DNA of 64,000 nt from an uncultured Sphaerochaeta sp. (GCF_963677075.1 NZ_OY781873.1:1488001-1552000), one strand, 5' to 3'. Counted from the first letter of the stretch, positions 37,308 to 47,103 are shown. The notes: generated by a model not told the origin, from the letters alone. Translations and numbers: made by a program.

Positions 37308-38588
37308 TTACTTCAGAATTTCGTTTCCTCTGCTCATGATCTTGGCAACCCCTTCATCAAGGGATACACGCTTCATGAGTATCTCTTGGGTAACATCACG
37401 TACCATCTTGAGGAACTCACCGCTGCCTGCCGGATCGGGAGCGTCAATCGGACCTGCGTTCTTGGAAGCAAGACTGATGTAATCGAAAATCTGCTTGTTG
37501 ATCGGGTCAACCATTGTTGACATGTGCTCACGTACATCATCAGGAATGGGAACTCCGCGTTCGCCCATCAACATGTCATTAACTTCGATGTTGTTGACAA
37601 AGAAGTTAAGGAACTTAGCAGCAAGTTCTGGATTCTCAGCGGAAGCTGGGATACTGAAGAACATGGAAGGCTTGAGGAATGTTCCCTTTGCCTTTGCGTT
37701 TTTAATGTTGGGAAGCAGGGCAATCTCAAGTGGACGCTGTGCTGCAGCCTGGGTGGATACAAACTGGTTGGACCAGATGAATTCAACCCAAGTCTCACCC
37801 TTGGCAATGGCTCCTTCCTCAGGGCTTACGGTCACAAAAGCAGTTTCCGGCTTGATGAGGGCACCTGCATCGAGGAGTCTGAGCTGGATTGCATAGAACT
37901 CACGCAGAGCTGCAGGATCGGTAAAACCGAGACCGGTTTCGCCATAGGTGGATGCTCCAGTCTGACGAATCATGTTGTCGAAACCAACCTTCGGATCAGT
38001 GGTGAAGAACGGGATTGTCTGTACACCGGTCTTCTGGTACACCTGCAGGGCGATACGTTCAAAGTCTGCCCAGGTCCAGGTTGCACTGTTGATCTGTGAG
38101 ATGCCTGCCTTCTTGAGAACTGCAGGGTCATAGGTAAGACATACAGCGTTGGTGCCCAAGCTGATGCCATACAATTTTCCATCAACCCTACCACCGGTAA
38201 GGAAAGAGTCATTGATCTTGGAGAGGTCGATGATTCCCTTATCAACATACGGGGTAAGGTCAGCGAGCTGATTCCTCTCTACCCACTGGAGCATGTACGC
38301 ATAGTCATGCTGCATAAGGTCAGGAAGGCTTCCTGCGGCTGCCTGGGTGTTCATCTTGTCCCAATAGCCACTCCAACCGGTTGTCTCGGTTTCAATGGTG
38401 ACACCTGGGTTCTTGGCTTCGAACATCTCAACGGCCTTGTAGGTGCGTTCATCGCGGGTAGGGTTGCCCCACCAAGCGAGTCGCATCGTGTTTGAATCAG
38501 TTTCCTCGGCCGCTGCTTGGGCAAAGAGGACACCCGGCAACAACATGAGGATCACCATGGCGGTGATGAGAACGTTTCTTGCTTTCAT
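37308..38588 (-). CDS. Sugar ABC transporter substrate-binding protein
   Basis: This 426-residue extracytoplasmic solute-binding protein of family 1 has a signal peptide ending LPGVLFAQAAAEE. There is no lipobox Cys, so it is soluble in the periplasm. The mature part starts TMRLAWWGNPTRDERTYK, typical of oligosaccharide binders. The start was set at ATG 38588, 8 nt after AGGAG. It heads the importer operon, behind a good promoter and a TGTCCAA inverted repeat. The ligand is not visible from sequence; position beside GH105 suggests pectin- or glycosaminoglycan-derived oligosaccharides. Confidence 0.94.
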   Translation of the reverse strand: MKARNVLITAMVILMLLPGVLFAQAAAEETDSNTMRLAWWGNPTRDERTYKAVEMFEAKNPGVTIETETTGWSGYWDKMNTQAAAGSLPDLMQHDYAYMLQWVERNQLADLTPYVDKGIIDLSKINDSFLTGGRVDGKLYGISLGTNAVCLTYDPAVLKKAGISQINSATWTWADFERIALQVYQKTGVQTIPFFTTDPKVGFDNMIRQTGASTYGETGLGFTDPAALREFYAIQLRLLDAGALIKPETAFVTVSPEEGAIAKGETWVEFIWSNQFVSTQAAAQRPLEIALLPNIKNAKAKGTFLKPSMFFSIPASAENPELAAKFLNFFVNNIEVNDMLMGERGVPIPDDVREHMSTMVDPINKQIFDYISLASKNAGPIDAPDPAGSGEFLKMVRDVTQEILMKRVSLDEGVAKIMSRGNEILK

Positions 38589-38619
38589 ACAAATCACTCC
38601 TTTTGTTCGTGTTTTCTAT

Positions 38620-38648
38620 AGTGTACGGGCTCGCGTGCAAGATGTCAA
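38620..38648 (-). promoter_or_regulatory. Promoter of the sugar importer operon
   Basis: On the minus strand a perfect TTGACA (38648-38643) is followed after exactly 17 bp by TACACT (38625-38620). The start codon lies 32 bp further on. Confidence 0.7.
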
Positions 38649-38695
38649 AAACTTACTGTAAGCAGTTTTAAACAAAGAAGATAATAGGTATGTAT

Positions 38696-38733
38696 TGTCC
38701 AAGAATATGTCTGAATTGGACAGAATAGTCCAA
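38696..38733. repeat. TGTCCAA inverted repeat upstream of the importer promoter
   Basis: TGTCCAA (38696-38702) and TTGGACA (38716-38722) form perfect 7-bp arms 13 bp apart, and a third half-site AGTCCAA lies at 38727-38733, 31 bp from the first. They lie about 50 bp upstream of the -35 box, a normal place for an activator. Confidence 0.5.
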
Positions 38734-38760
38734 ATAAAACCCCCAAGAAATTCCTGGGGG
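38732..38760 (-). terminator. Terminator after efp
   Basis: CCCCCA pairs with TGGGGG (38740-38760, with two further pairs after a mismatch), followed on the minus strand by TTTTATTT. It lies 20 bp past the efp stop codon. Confidence 0.8.
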
Positions 38761-38779
38761 CTTATGGGTAAGGGTTAGG

Positions 38780-39343
38780 TCAGCTGTTGACCCGCTCGAT
38801 ATACTCTTTTGTTTCAGTATTGATGCGGATCTTCTCACCCTGCTTGATGAAAATCGGGACACGGACTTTTAGTCCGGTTTCTGTGGTTACGTACTTGGTT
38901 GCACCCTGGACGGTGTCACCCTTTACTGCTTCCTCAGCCTCTGCTACCAGATAGACCACTTTCGGGGGAAGCTGGATGTCGAGCATCTGCTCTTCCCAGA
39001 ATGTGCACCGGTAGGTTTCCCCGTCCTTCATAAGGAACTCATAGTCTGGGAATGTGGTCATCGGTACTTCGATCTGCTCGAAGGTGTCAGTCAACATAAG
39101 ATGGAAATGCTCTCCATCATTGTACAGATACTGACAGTCACGATCCATTACCGTGATGTCTTCAGCGTTATCCTGGGTCTTCATCGTTTCACTCAAGGTC
39201 TGGCCTGTTGAGGGGCTCTTCATCTTCAGTCGTACGAAGGCGGAGCCTTTGCCGGGATTTACGAACTCTCGGTCAACGACCACAAAGGGTTGTCCTTTGA
39301 TCAATAAGGCGGTTCCCTTATCGATTTGGCCTGCTTTAATCAT
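38780..39343 (-). CDS. efp: Translation elongation factor P
   Basis: This 187-residue factor relieves ribosomes stalled at proline runs. Three beta-barrel domains are of normal length. The tip loop reads NPGKGSA, with K32 at the place that is beta-lysylated in E. coli (K34), and the neighbouring residues match the EpmA-modified type. GAGGT lies 7 nt before the ATG. epmA lies directly upstream, 18 nt away, on the same strand, and a terminator follows. This arrangement strongly suggests that K32 is modified by EpmA. Confidence 0.98.
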   Translation of the reverse strand: MIKAGQIDKGTALLIKGQPFVVVDREFVNPGKGSAFVRLKMKSPSTGQTLSETMKTQDNAEDITVMDRDCQYLYNDGEHFHLMLTDTFEQIEVPMTTFPDYEFLMKDGETYRCTFWEEQMLDIQLPPKVVYLVAEAEEAVKGDTVQGATKYVTTETGLKVRVPIFIKQGEKIRINTETKEYIERVNS

Positions 39344-39361
39344 GTGTATTACCTCGTATTG

Positions 39362-40354
39362 TTACAAATTACGCGTATCGCCATTCCTCAGCATATCAGA
39401 AAGCGGAAAAAGAATCACCCCCTGCAGACTCCTTTTATCCATAAGCAACATCAACAGGCGATCAAGGCCCATGGCTACCCCTGAACACTGGGGCATGGAT
39501 GCAAAGGTATGGGCAAGAGAGGGGTCGGTATCAGGGATGACAGAGCCACTGTCCATCCTGTTTTCCACCAGCTTTGCATACTCACTCTGGTAGTAGGCAG
39601 AGATGGTGTTTTCACTTCTCTCTTCGTCATAACAGTTGGCGATTTCCACACCTCTGATGTACAGTTCCCACCTTCGTCGGTAAAGGCCGTCAGCCTTTGC
39701 AAGGCAGGCAATCTGCCTTGGATACTGCTCCAGTACCAAGGGGCAGTCTTGGGGAAGGTTTGGCTCAACGAAGGTCAGGAAAATCCTGTTGAATGTGTCC
39801 TCCCAGCTTTCCGGCCCAGGGGGGAGAGAAAGACCGAGTCTCTGTGCTTCCTTGGCAAGCGAGCTTTGTCGCTGGTTGAGTTTCAGGTCAATCCCCGCAT
39901 AGGTGAGCATTGCCTCTTCAACACTCATTCTTCTGAAGGGAGGCCTCAGGTCCTGTGGACTGTCCTCACTCAGCAGTGAGGCGACAAGATCTTCAGTGAG
40001 GGTGATGGAGTCCTGTTCATCTGCACCTATGGTGTAATATTCAAGCATTGAGAACTCGATATTGTGGATATTTCCCAGTTGTTCACTGTTCCTGAAGCAA
40101 TGGCTGATCTGGTAGATACTGCCGATTCCCTCCGCGATAAGCTGCTTCATGAAAATCTCGGGTGAAGGAACCAGGTAGAGATCCTTGGAGGGTAGAAAGG
40201 GGTTCTCAAACCGTGTGGAAAAGTTCTCGATGGTAGCTTCAGGTATCAGAGTGGGACTGAGTATGGGGGTGTCGACTTCCGTGTAGGAACGTTCGTCAAA
40301 AAAGGTGCGGATAGCCCTATTCATCCTGCTCCTTTGCTGTGCTGCTGTTTTCAT
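39362..40354 (-). CDS. epmA: EF-P lysine ligase EpmA (PoxA/GenX)
   Basis: This 330-residue paralogue of class II lysyl-tRNA synthetase lacks the anticodon-binding domain. It activates (beta-)lysine with ATP and joins it to EF-P. Class II motifs are visible: motif 2 region FRNSEQLGNIHNIEFSMLEYY and motif 3 GVAMGLDRLLML. E. coli EpmA has 325 residues. The start was set at ATG 40354, where RSRMNRAIRTFF lines up with the E. coli N-terminus; ATG 40324, preceded by AAAGGAG, is a serious alternative. It is co-directional with efp and divergent from mnmE, 67 bp away. Confidence 0.93.
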   Translation of the reverse strand: MKTAAQQRSRMNRAIRTFFDERSYTEVDTPILSPTLIPEATIENFSTRFENPFLPSKDLYLVPSPEIFMKQLIAEGIGSIYQISHCFRNSEQLGNIHNIEFSMLEYYTIGADEQDSITLTEDLVASLLSEDSPQDLRPPFRRMSVEEAMLTYAGIDLKLNQRQSSLAKEAQRLGLSLPPGPESWEDTFNRIFLTFVEPNLPQDCPLVLEQYPRQIACLAKADGLYRRRWELYIRGVEIANCYDEERSENTISAYYQSEYAKLVENRMDSGSVIPDTDPSLAHTFASMPQCSGVAMGLDRLLMLLMDKRSLQGVILFPLSDMLRNGDTRNL

Positions 40355-40421
40355 GGGTGTATCATAGCCAGAGGGCCGCTTGTGTTGCAAGCATACCATG
40401 CAAAACAGTATACTCACTCCT

Positions 40422-41753
40422 ATGAGAGAGTATGTAACCGACGATATCATCTATGCCCTTGCCACGCCATGGGCACAGAGCGCGTTAGCGGTCATAAGGG
40501 TCAGTGGGGAAGGGTGCAAAGCACTGCTTGCAACTCGTTTTTCCCGACCTAAAGCCTTAAAAGAAGCTGGTAATGCCACTTTGGTGCATGGGTACCTGCA
40601 GGATGAAGCAGGAAGAAAACTTGATGAGGTTGTTGCCGCCATTTATACGGAAGGACACGGGTATACGCTGGAGGAAGCTATTGAGTTTTCTTGTCATGGC
40701 TCTCTTGCTGTGATCAAGGAAATACTGGCACTGTTTTCCCGACTGGGTATGCGTAGTGCAGAAGGTGGTGAATTCACCTTCCGTGCATTCTTGCACGGTC
40801 GGTTGGATCTGACCCAGGCAGAAGCTGTGCAGGAGCTGGTGGTGAGCCAGAGTGAACGCTCCAGGGCTCTTGCCCTGGGACGGCTTGAAGGGAGCTTGAA
40901 GGAACGTATCAGTTCCCTGAAGCAACAATTGATGCAGGTCATGGCTGCTGTCGAGGTACAACTCGACTATGCGGAGGATGAGCTGGATGCATTTGTGTTT
41001 CCCCGTGCCCAGCTCGTTGATTTGATAACCCAACTCCACCATCTCTCTGAGACGTACCAGGTAGGAAAGCTCTACAAGAGTGGGGCCAGGATTGTGCTTG
41101 CCGGTTCTACCAATGCAGGGAAAGAGCTCTCTCTGTTCAATTTGCTGCTGAAGCAGGAGCGTTCGATAGTCAGCCCTGTAAAGGGAACCACCCGTGATTA
41201 TATAGAAGCCGACCTGTCGATCGAGGGTATCCCGATTCGCCTGTACGATACAGCGGGACTCAGGGAGAGCTCTGACAGTATTGAGAGTGAAGGCATTAAA
41301 CGAACAGAACGCCTTATTGGGCAGGCAGACTTGGTGGTATTTCTTGTTGACAGCACCATGATGGGGCATGTACCTGAAGAGGATGAACGGACCTTGGTGG
41401 TCTACAACAAGAGTGATCTTGCAAGGCCACCCAAAGGGAAACTTGCTATCAGCGCCCAAAGTGGGGAAGGAGTGGATCGTTTGCTCCATGAGATCTCTAC
41501 TCGCCTGACCAGTGGGTTCTCCGTCAGTGGTGATGAACTCCTGATCATTGAATCGGAGCGGCAGTACCAACTCTTGGATGCAAGCGAAGTGGCGCTTGGC
41601 CGAGCGCTCGAACTGGTGGATGAGGATATCCCATTGGATATCACTGCTGTAGAGTTGGGAGAGGCGTTGGACAATCTTGGTCAGTTGACCGGAGAGGTTA
41701 CCCCCTCCGATATTCTTGAGACAATCTTCAGTGGATTTTGTGTAGGAAAATAA
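40422..41753 (+). CDS. mnmE: tRNA modification GTPase MnmE, with unusual P-loop
   Basis: This 443-residue GTPase, with MnmG, adds the carboxymethylaminomethyl group to wobble U34 of certain tRNAs. The N-terminal folate-binding domain, helical domain and inserted G domain are present: GTTRDY (G2), DTAGLRE (G3), YNKSDL (G4). The C-terminal FCVGK carries the essential Cys. The P-loop is odd: GSTNAGKELSLFN instead of the usual GxPNxGKSSLxN, with Glu right after Lys234 and one extra residue. The start was set at ATG 40422, matching the usual family N-terminus (YVTDDIIYALATP). mnmG follows after 3 nt. Confidence 0.95.
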   Translation: MREYVTDDIIYALATPWAQSALAVIRVSGEGCKALLATRFSRPKALKEAGNATLVHGYLQDEAGRKLDEVVAAIYTEGHGYTLEEAIEFSCHGSLAVIKEILALFSRLGMRSAEGGEFTFRAFLHGRLDLTQAEAVQELVVSQSERSRALALGRLEGSLKERISSLKQQLMQVMAAVEVQLDYAEDELDAFVFPRAQLVDLITQLHHLSETYQVGKLYKSGARIVLAGSTNAGKELSLFNLLLKQERSIVSPVKGTTRDYIEADLSIEGIPIRLYDTAGLRESSDSIESEGIKRTERLIGQADLVVFLVDSTMMGHVPEEDERTLVVYNKSDLARPPKGKLAISAQSGEGVDRLLHEISTRLTSGFSVSGDELLIIESERQYQLLDASEVALGRALELVDEDIPLDITAVELGEALDNLGQLTGEVTPSDILETIFSGFCVGK

Positions 41754-41756
41754 TAT

Positions 41757-43571
41757 ATGGATTATGATGCAATCGTAGTGGGAGGGGGCCATGCCGGTAT
41801 TGAGGCATCCTTGGCTCTCTCCAGAATAGGATACAAGACGCTCTTGATCACCCAGAACCTCGATGCAATCGGGCGTTTGTCGTGTAATCCGGCAATCGGT
41901 GGGCTCTCCAAGGGAAATATTGTCAGGGAAGTTGATGCCCTTGGTGGTGAGATGGCCCACCTGATAGACCACTCCATGATACAGTACCGCATACTCAACA
42001 GGAGACGCGGTCCTGCTGTACAGGCTCCCCGTGCCCAGGCTGACAAATTCACCTACGCACGACTCGCCAAGGAAACACTGGAACGTGAACATAACCTTTC
42101 CCTGTTCATGGACACGGTTGTCGACCTCCAGCTCGATGCAACCGGCAAGCGCCTTGTGGGGGTAATTACCCAAAGACGGCATACCATCTCCGCAAAGGTA
42201 GTCGTCCTTACCACCGGAACCTTCATGGAAGGAAGAATTTTCATAGGAGAGTATGATGCACCCAACGGTCGCTTGGATGAACCGGCTGCCATTGGACTGG
42301 GCACGAATCTCAGGAAAAAGGGTTTCCCGGTGGGGAGGTTGAAGACCGGCACCCCTGCCAGGGTACGCAAATCCTCCCTGGACTTCGACAAGATGGAGTT
42401 GCAGGATGGGGAAGAGCTTATGATGCCCTTCAGCTATGATTATGACAGCATCAACAGGCCCCAGGTTCCTTGCTACATTACCTGGACCAATGAGAAAACC
42501 CACGCAATCATTCAGGATAATATCCATCGTTCCCCCCTTTATGGTGGGAAGATCATTGGGACCGGACCACGCTATTGTCCTTCAATTGAAGACAAGGTGG
42601 TTCGATTCCCCGATCGTGACCGGCACCAGATTTTTGTGGAACCTGAGGGTATCGGGACAGAGGAGATGTACCTAAACGGTATCTCTTCCTCCCTTCCTGA
42701 AGATGTGCAGTGGGACTTTGTCCACAGCATTACGGGTTTGGAACATGCTCAGATCATGCGCCCCGCCTACGCAGTCGAATATGATTTCATCGATCCCCAA
42801 GCCCTATTCCCTTCCCTGGAGAGCAAGCTGGTTGAGAATCTCTTCATTGCAGGCCAGACAAATGGTACCAGTGGATACGAGGAAGCTGCCTGTCAGGGAT
42901 TGATGGCAGGAATCAATGCAGCGCAGAAGCTCAAGGGGGAAGACCCTCTTGTGCTCAGTCGTAATGAAGCCTATACAGGGGTCCTTATTGATGACTTGGT
43001 AACCATGGGGACCAAGGAACCCTACCGTATGTTCACCAGCAGAGCAGAGTATCGGCTTAATCTTCGTCATGACAGCTGCGACCAGCGCCTTACCGAGAAA
43101 GGGTTCCGCGTTGGATTGCAATCTGAAGAGAGCCTCTCCCGTCTTCAGCAGAAAATGGAGAAGATGGAAACTGTGAAGGATCTGCTCCGTCAGCGGAAGG
43201 TCGGCGAGAAGAGTGCAATTCAGGCACTCAAGATGCCTGAAGTCACGATGGCCAGCCTCCAGGAAACGATTCCAGAGCTCTCTGCCTTTGAGGAGCCGAT
43301 TCGTTACCAGGTGGAACTGGATGTGAAATATGAAGGCTATATCAACCGCCAGGAGCGACAGATCAACCGATTTGAGAAACTGGAGAGTCTCCATATCAGT
43401 CAGGATTTTGACTATGATGCATTGGATGGCTTAAGTGCAGAGGGCAAGGAGAAGCTCAAAAAAGTGATGCCGATCTCAGTGGGACAGGCATCCAGAATCA
43501 GCGGTGTTCGCAATAGTGATATTGCCCTCTTGATCGTTCATCTGGATAGGGGAGGGAACCGTGAGCGGTAA
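41757..43571 (+). CDS. mnmG: tRNA uridine-5-carboxymethylaminomethyl modification enzyme MnmG (GidA)
   Basis: This 604-residue FAD-dependent partner of MnmE acts on tRNA U34. The FAD-binding [10 protein letters not shown] is at the start, followed by the family motifs [15 protein letters not shown] and [16 protein letters not shown] second dinucleotide-binding region and the C-terminal MnmE-binding helices ([16 protein letters not shown]) are intact. The start ATG at 41757 follows the mnmE stop by 3 nt with no clear ribosome site, indicating translational coupling. The last 11 nt overlap rsmG. Confidence 0.98.
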   Translation: MDYDAIVVGGGHAGIEASLALSRIGYKTLLITQNLDAIGRLSCNPAIGGLSKGNIVREVDALGGEMAHLIDHSMIQYRILNRRRGPAVQAPRAQADKFTYARLAKETLEREHNLSLFMDTVVDLQLDATGKRLVGVITQRRHTISAKVVVLTTGTFMEGRIFIGEYDAPNGRLDEPAAIGLGTNLRKKGFPVGRLKTGTPARVRKSSLDFDKMELQDGEELMMPFSYDYDSINRPQVPCYITWTNEKTHAIIQDNIHRSPLYGGKIIGTGPRYCPSIEDKVVRFPDRDRHQIFVEPEGIGTEEMYLNGISSSLPEDVQWDFVHSITGLEHAQIMRPAYAVEYDFIDPQALFPSLESKLVENLFIAGQTNGTSGYEEAACQGLMAGINAAQKLKGEDPLVLSRNEAYTGVLIDDLVTMGTKEPYRMFTSRAEYRLNLRHDSCDQRLTEKGFRVGLQSEESLSRLQQKMEKMETVKDLLRQRKVGEKSAIQALKMPEVTMASLQETIPELSAFEEPIRYQVELDVKYEGYINRQERQINRFEKLESLHISQDFDYDALDGLSAEGKEKLKKVMPISVGQASRISGVRNSDIALLIVHLDRGGNRER

Positions 43572-44220
43572 GTATGCTGCCTTGATACAGGAAGGCCTCG
43601 ATGCCATGCAACTGGTATGGTCCGATGAACAGTTGTTCCAATTGCAGCGGTATATTGCAGAGGTTGAGCTTTTTAATCCCGTTTACAAGTTGGTTGGAGC
43701 TGAGGGAAAAGAGTTGGTCATCCGCCATATTTTCGATAGCCTGGCTGCTGTCTCTCCAATCAGTGAAATCGCCCGGAAGTATGAGAACCCCTGCTTTGCA
43801 GATCTTGGTTCAGGTGCAGGTCTACCCGGGATTCCCTTGGCAATAGCTCTGGAAAATTACTCCTTCACCTTGGTGGAAAGGATGGAGAGGAGAGTGAATT
43901 TTCTACGAAACGCTCTTGTAGCGACCGGTCTCTCTGAACGGGTGCAGATTGTCTCCCAGGACTTGAAACAGGTACGCCAGAAGTTCGATGTGATTACCTT
44001 CCGGGCTTTCAGGCCTTTGGTGGAAATACTTGATCTTGTGGACCCCATCCTCAGTGATGGTGGTGTAGTCTGTGCATACAAAGGCGTGCTAGACCAGGTT
44101 GAAGCAGAGCTGGACCAAGTTGCATCACAATGCAAAAGTAGGTGGAGTGCCCAGTATATCCCTCTCACGGTTCCCCAATTGGATGCAAATCGCACGCTTT
44201 GCGTTCTCACAAAGATTTGA
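43561..44220 (+). CDS. rsmG: 16S rRNA m7G527 methyltransferase RsmG (GidB)
   Basis: This 219-residue SAM-dependent enzyme methylates N7 of G527 in the 16S rRNA 530 loop; loss gives low-level streptomycin resistance in other bacteria. The SAM motif is [16 protein letters not shown], and RVNFLRNAL and TFRAFRPL are family signatures. The start is GTG at 43561, inside the mnmG end, with AGGGGAGGG just upstream. The order mnmE-mnmG-rsmG is a classic bacterial block. Confidence 0.96.
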   Translation: MSGKYAALIQEGLDAMQLVWSDEQLFQLQRYIAEVELFNPVYKLVGAEGKELVIRHIFDSLAAVSPISEIARKYENPCFADLGSGAGLPGIPLAIALENYSFTLVERMERRVNFLRNALVATGLSERVQIVSQDLKQVRQKFDVITFRAFRPLVEILDLVDPILSDGGVVCAYKGVLDQVEAELDQVASQCKSRWSAQYIPLTVPQLDANRTLCVLTKI

Positions 44221-44263
44221 TACCATCTGAAGGCAAGGGTGTTTACCTAGAAAGGAGCGAGTT

Positions 44264-47089
44264 GTGAAGGAAGGTAGAGGAAAAGGTTCTCTTGTTGCAG
44301 GGGTGGTATGCCTCTTATTGACGCTATTGGTAGGTGCGTTGGAAGTTTTACCGCTTCTCGGAATTGAACTCAGCGTAGTCACCTGGGCAAGCTCCCTGCT
44401 TAATCGTTTCTTCTCCTTTACCGTTTTTCCAGCACCCTTTTCTCTCATACCACTTGCTGTACTGCTTGGCCTCTGGACGATCATGATTTTCACCTTCAGA
44501 GTCAAAAATCGCTTTCTCTATGTATTAATCCCTCTTACCGGAATTATGGCCTATACGCTCTATTCCCTTAGCCATCTTATGCAGGGAAGTACTCGCCCAA
44601 TCCTGATACGAACCATACCCGAAGATCTGCGTAGTGCGTCTTTCCGTGTGGTGCTAATCTTTTTCGCCGAAATGGCTCTCTTTGTTATGCTCACCTTAAT
44701 CGGGGACGGAATGAAACGGTACAAGATAGCCAGAGCAGAGATGGGCAAGGTTAAAAAAGAAAAGCGTGAAAGGAAGAAAGGACACAGTTCTAAAGACCAA
44801 GAAACTCCTGAGGACGAAGAGGAAACCATTACCCTCAGCAAGAAACCCGTTGAAGCAGAAGAGGTTCTTGAAGGGGCAAGCTTCGCAGACCAACAGGTTG
44901 CTTTTCCTCCCATAGCTGAGGTTCCTTCGCTGGAGAGTTTGTCAAGAAAGCATACACCGAGTGACCGAAAAACACCGCTGGAGGATACAATCGCGGTGAA
45001 GGAGATGCAGGTAGGAAAGGTAAGTATTGGAGCGTTGCACACACTTGGGGAAGAGCGAAAACGAAATAACGGGTTAACCTACCTGGAGAGAAAACAGAGA
45101 GAACTGGAAACCCAGAAAAAAGAGGCTGAAACACATCCCCAACCAAAAGACGAGGAAAAGCATAAGAAAGAGCCTGTTCAGCTCTCAGGGTTCCTACAGG
45201 GTGCTTTGGAAGCGGTAGGAAAGGCCCCAAGGAAGAACAATGCACGGAGGAATGAACCCCAAGGCAAGGTAAAGAGCATGCTTGCTCAAGCCGTGGAGGA
45301 GCAACAAGGAAAGAGGGAAGAACCTCCTGCCAAACCCTCTCAACACATGAATATCAGGGAACGTATTCTCTCGGTGCGGTATGAACCAAAGGGAAAGGAG
45401 GAGCGCCCCCCCAATCGGGAAGTAGCCGACCCCTTCTTCCGGCCCAATCAACCAAAGACAGAATCGCCACTTCCTGTCACTCCCAAATCTGAGATGACTC
45501 CAGAACCTGGTTTTGCGCCCAAGAGTACTGCTCAGCCAACTGGTGGTGGTGAGCTGGTAGGAGAAGCGGTCCAGACAGAGAGCAAGGAGCATGAAGAAGA
45601 TCCTCTGGAGAGTGCCAGCGGGGTGGGTGGTCTCTCTTCCAGGAGTGAAGGAAGTGCTCTCATCAACCGTAAGCGCATCACCTATCAGTATCCTGATGAA
45701 TCCATCTTGGTTACGTATCCACAGATTGGTGATGTGGTTGATGAACAGACGGTCAACCAAGGGAAGCTCCTGGTTGCAACACTTGAACAGTTCAATATAA
45801 ATGCAGAATTGACCAATATTGTACGCGGTCCCACTGTTACCATGTTTGAGTTGCTTCCTGCCCCTGGGGTGAGAGTGAATTCAATCGTGAACCTTTCAGA
45901 CAACATTGCCCTCGCACTCGCTGCCACCCAGGTCCGTATCGTGGCACCCATCCCTGGGAAATCTGCTGTGGGTGTTGAGATCCCCAATCTTAAGCGGGAT
46001 ATCATAGGTTTCCGAGAAATGCTCCCCTCTTTGACTGCATCATTGGGTATTCCCATGGTCTTGGGACGCAGCTTGATGGGAGATCCCGTGGTTGTTGATG
46101 TGATCAAGGCCCCTCATCTCCTGATCGCCGGTAGTACTGGAAGTGGTAAGAGTGTATGTGTGAACTCCTTGATCTGTTCGGTTCTATTCAGGCGTAGTCC
46201 AAAGCAAGTAAGGATGATCCTGGTCGATCCAAAAATTGTAGAGTTGAATATTTATAATGGGATTCCCCACCTGCTCACTCCCGTCATCACTGATGCGAAA
46301 AAGACCCTGAAGGCACTTGATTTCTGTCTCTATGAGATGGATAGACGGTACAAACTACTGCAGGCATTAAGTGTCAGGAATATCATCGGGTACAACGAGA
46401 AGATAGAGAGTAGTCGCCTCGCTCGTGAGAAACTTCCCTATATCCTGGTGGTTATCGATGAATTTGCAGATTTGATGCATCTTGTTGGTAAGGACATGGA
46501 GAGCAAGGTCAGTCGTCTTGCTGCCATGAGCCGTGCGGTGGGTATCCACTTGGTCTTGGCTACCCAGCGTCCTTCTGTTGATGTTATCACCGGCGTTATC
46601 AAGAACAATATTCCAACCCGTATTGCCTTTGCTGTTACCAGCTCAACCGATAGTCGAATCATCCTTGATGAACCTGGCGCAGATAAGCTACTCGGAAAGG
46701 GAGACATGCTGTATATGTCCAGCAGCAGCCCTGCAACCGAACGGATACAGGGCTCCTTCCTCAGTGACAATGAAGTGGAACAGGTCGTTGCATTTGTAAG
46801 CTCGCAAGGTGAGCCTGAATATATCGACGAGTCATTCTTTGAGGACGATGAGCCGAAGGCAAGTGAGAGCAGTGATGATGATGTTGCTGATTCAAACGAT
46901 GATGAAGAGTTGATGGAGAGAGCGCTTGCGATTGTCGTTGAACGCAAATGTGCTTCAGCCTCCTATCTGCAGCGGCGTTTGAAGATTGGGTACAACCGAG
47001 CTGCCCGTATGGTTGAGCAGATGGAAGAGCTGGGCTATGTTGGGCCCCCCAATGGGAGCAAACCACGCGAATTGATCAAGTACCCCTAG
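44264..47089 (+). CDS. ftsK: DNA translocase FtsK/SpoIIIE
   Basis: This 941-residue septal motor moves chromosome ends during division. Four N-terminal TMs lie within about 10-150. A long charged, Pro/Lys/Glu-rich linker follows (about 155-460). The motor domain has Walker A AGSTGSGKS and Walker B YILVVIDEFADL. The C-terminal gamma winged helix, which reads KOPS orientation sites, is ERALAIVVERKCASASYLQR onward. The start is GTG 44264, 6 nt after AAAGGAGCG. The motor and gamma parts are strongly conserved; the linker is not. Confidence 0.97.
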   Translation: MKEGRGKGSLVAGVVCLLLTLLVGALEVLPLLGIELSVVTWASSLLNRFFSFTVFPAPFSLIPLAVLLGLWTIMIFTFRVKNRFLYVLIPLTGIMAYTLYSLSHLMQGSTRPILIRTIPEDLRSASFRVVLIFFAEMALFVMLTLIGDGMKRYKIARAEMGKVKKEKRERKKGHSSKDQETPEDEEETITLSKKPVEAEEVLEGASFADQQVAFPPIAEVPSLESLSRKHTPSDRKTPLEDTIAVKEMQVGKVSIGALHTLGEERKRNNGLTYLERKQRELETQKKEAETHPQPKDEEKHKKEPVQLSGFLQGALEAVGKAPRKNNARRNEPQGKVKSMLAQAVEEQQGKREEPPAKPSQHMNIRERILSVRYEPKGKEERPPNREVADPFFRPNQPKTESPLPVTPKSEMTPEPGFAPKSTAQPTGGGELVGEAVQTESKEHEEDPLESASGVGGLSSRSEGSALINRKRITYQYPDESILVTYPQIGDVVDEQTVNQGKLLVATLEQFNINAELTNIVRGPTVTMFELLPAPGVRVNSIVNLSDNIALALAATQVRIVAPIPGKSAVGVEIPNLKRDIIGFREMLPSLTASLGIPMVLGRSLMGDPVVVDVIKAPHLLIAGSTGSGKSVCVNSLICSVLFRRSPKQVRMILVDPKIVELNIYNGIPHLLTPVITDAKKTLKALDFCLYEMDRRYKLLQALSVRNIIGYNEKIESSRLAREKLPYILVVIDEFADLMHLVGKDMESKVSRLAAMSRAVGIHLVLATQRPSVDVITGVIKNNIPTRIAFAVTSSTDSRIILDEPGADKLLGKGDMLYMSSSSPATERIQGSFLSDNEVEQVVAFVSSQGEPEYIDESFFEDDEPKASESSDDDVADSNDDEELMERALAIVVERKCASASYLQRRLKIGYNRAARMVEQMEELGYVGPPNGSKPRELIKYP

Positions 47090-47103
47090 GAGAAGAGAAC
47101 CAA

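Noticed and set aside
40557..42527. A 656-codon open frame on the minus strand, antisense to mnmE and mnmG.
   Set aside because: Both genes on the plus strand are complete and strongly conserved. The antisense translation shows no domain, signal or membrane pattern, and long antisense frames arise from codon bias.
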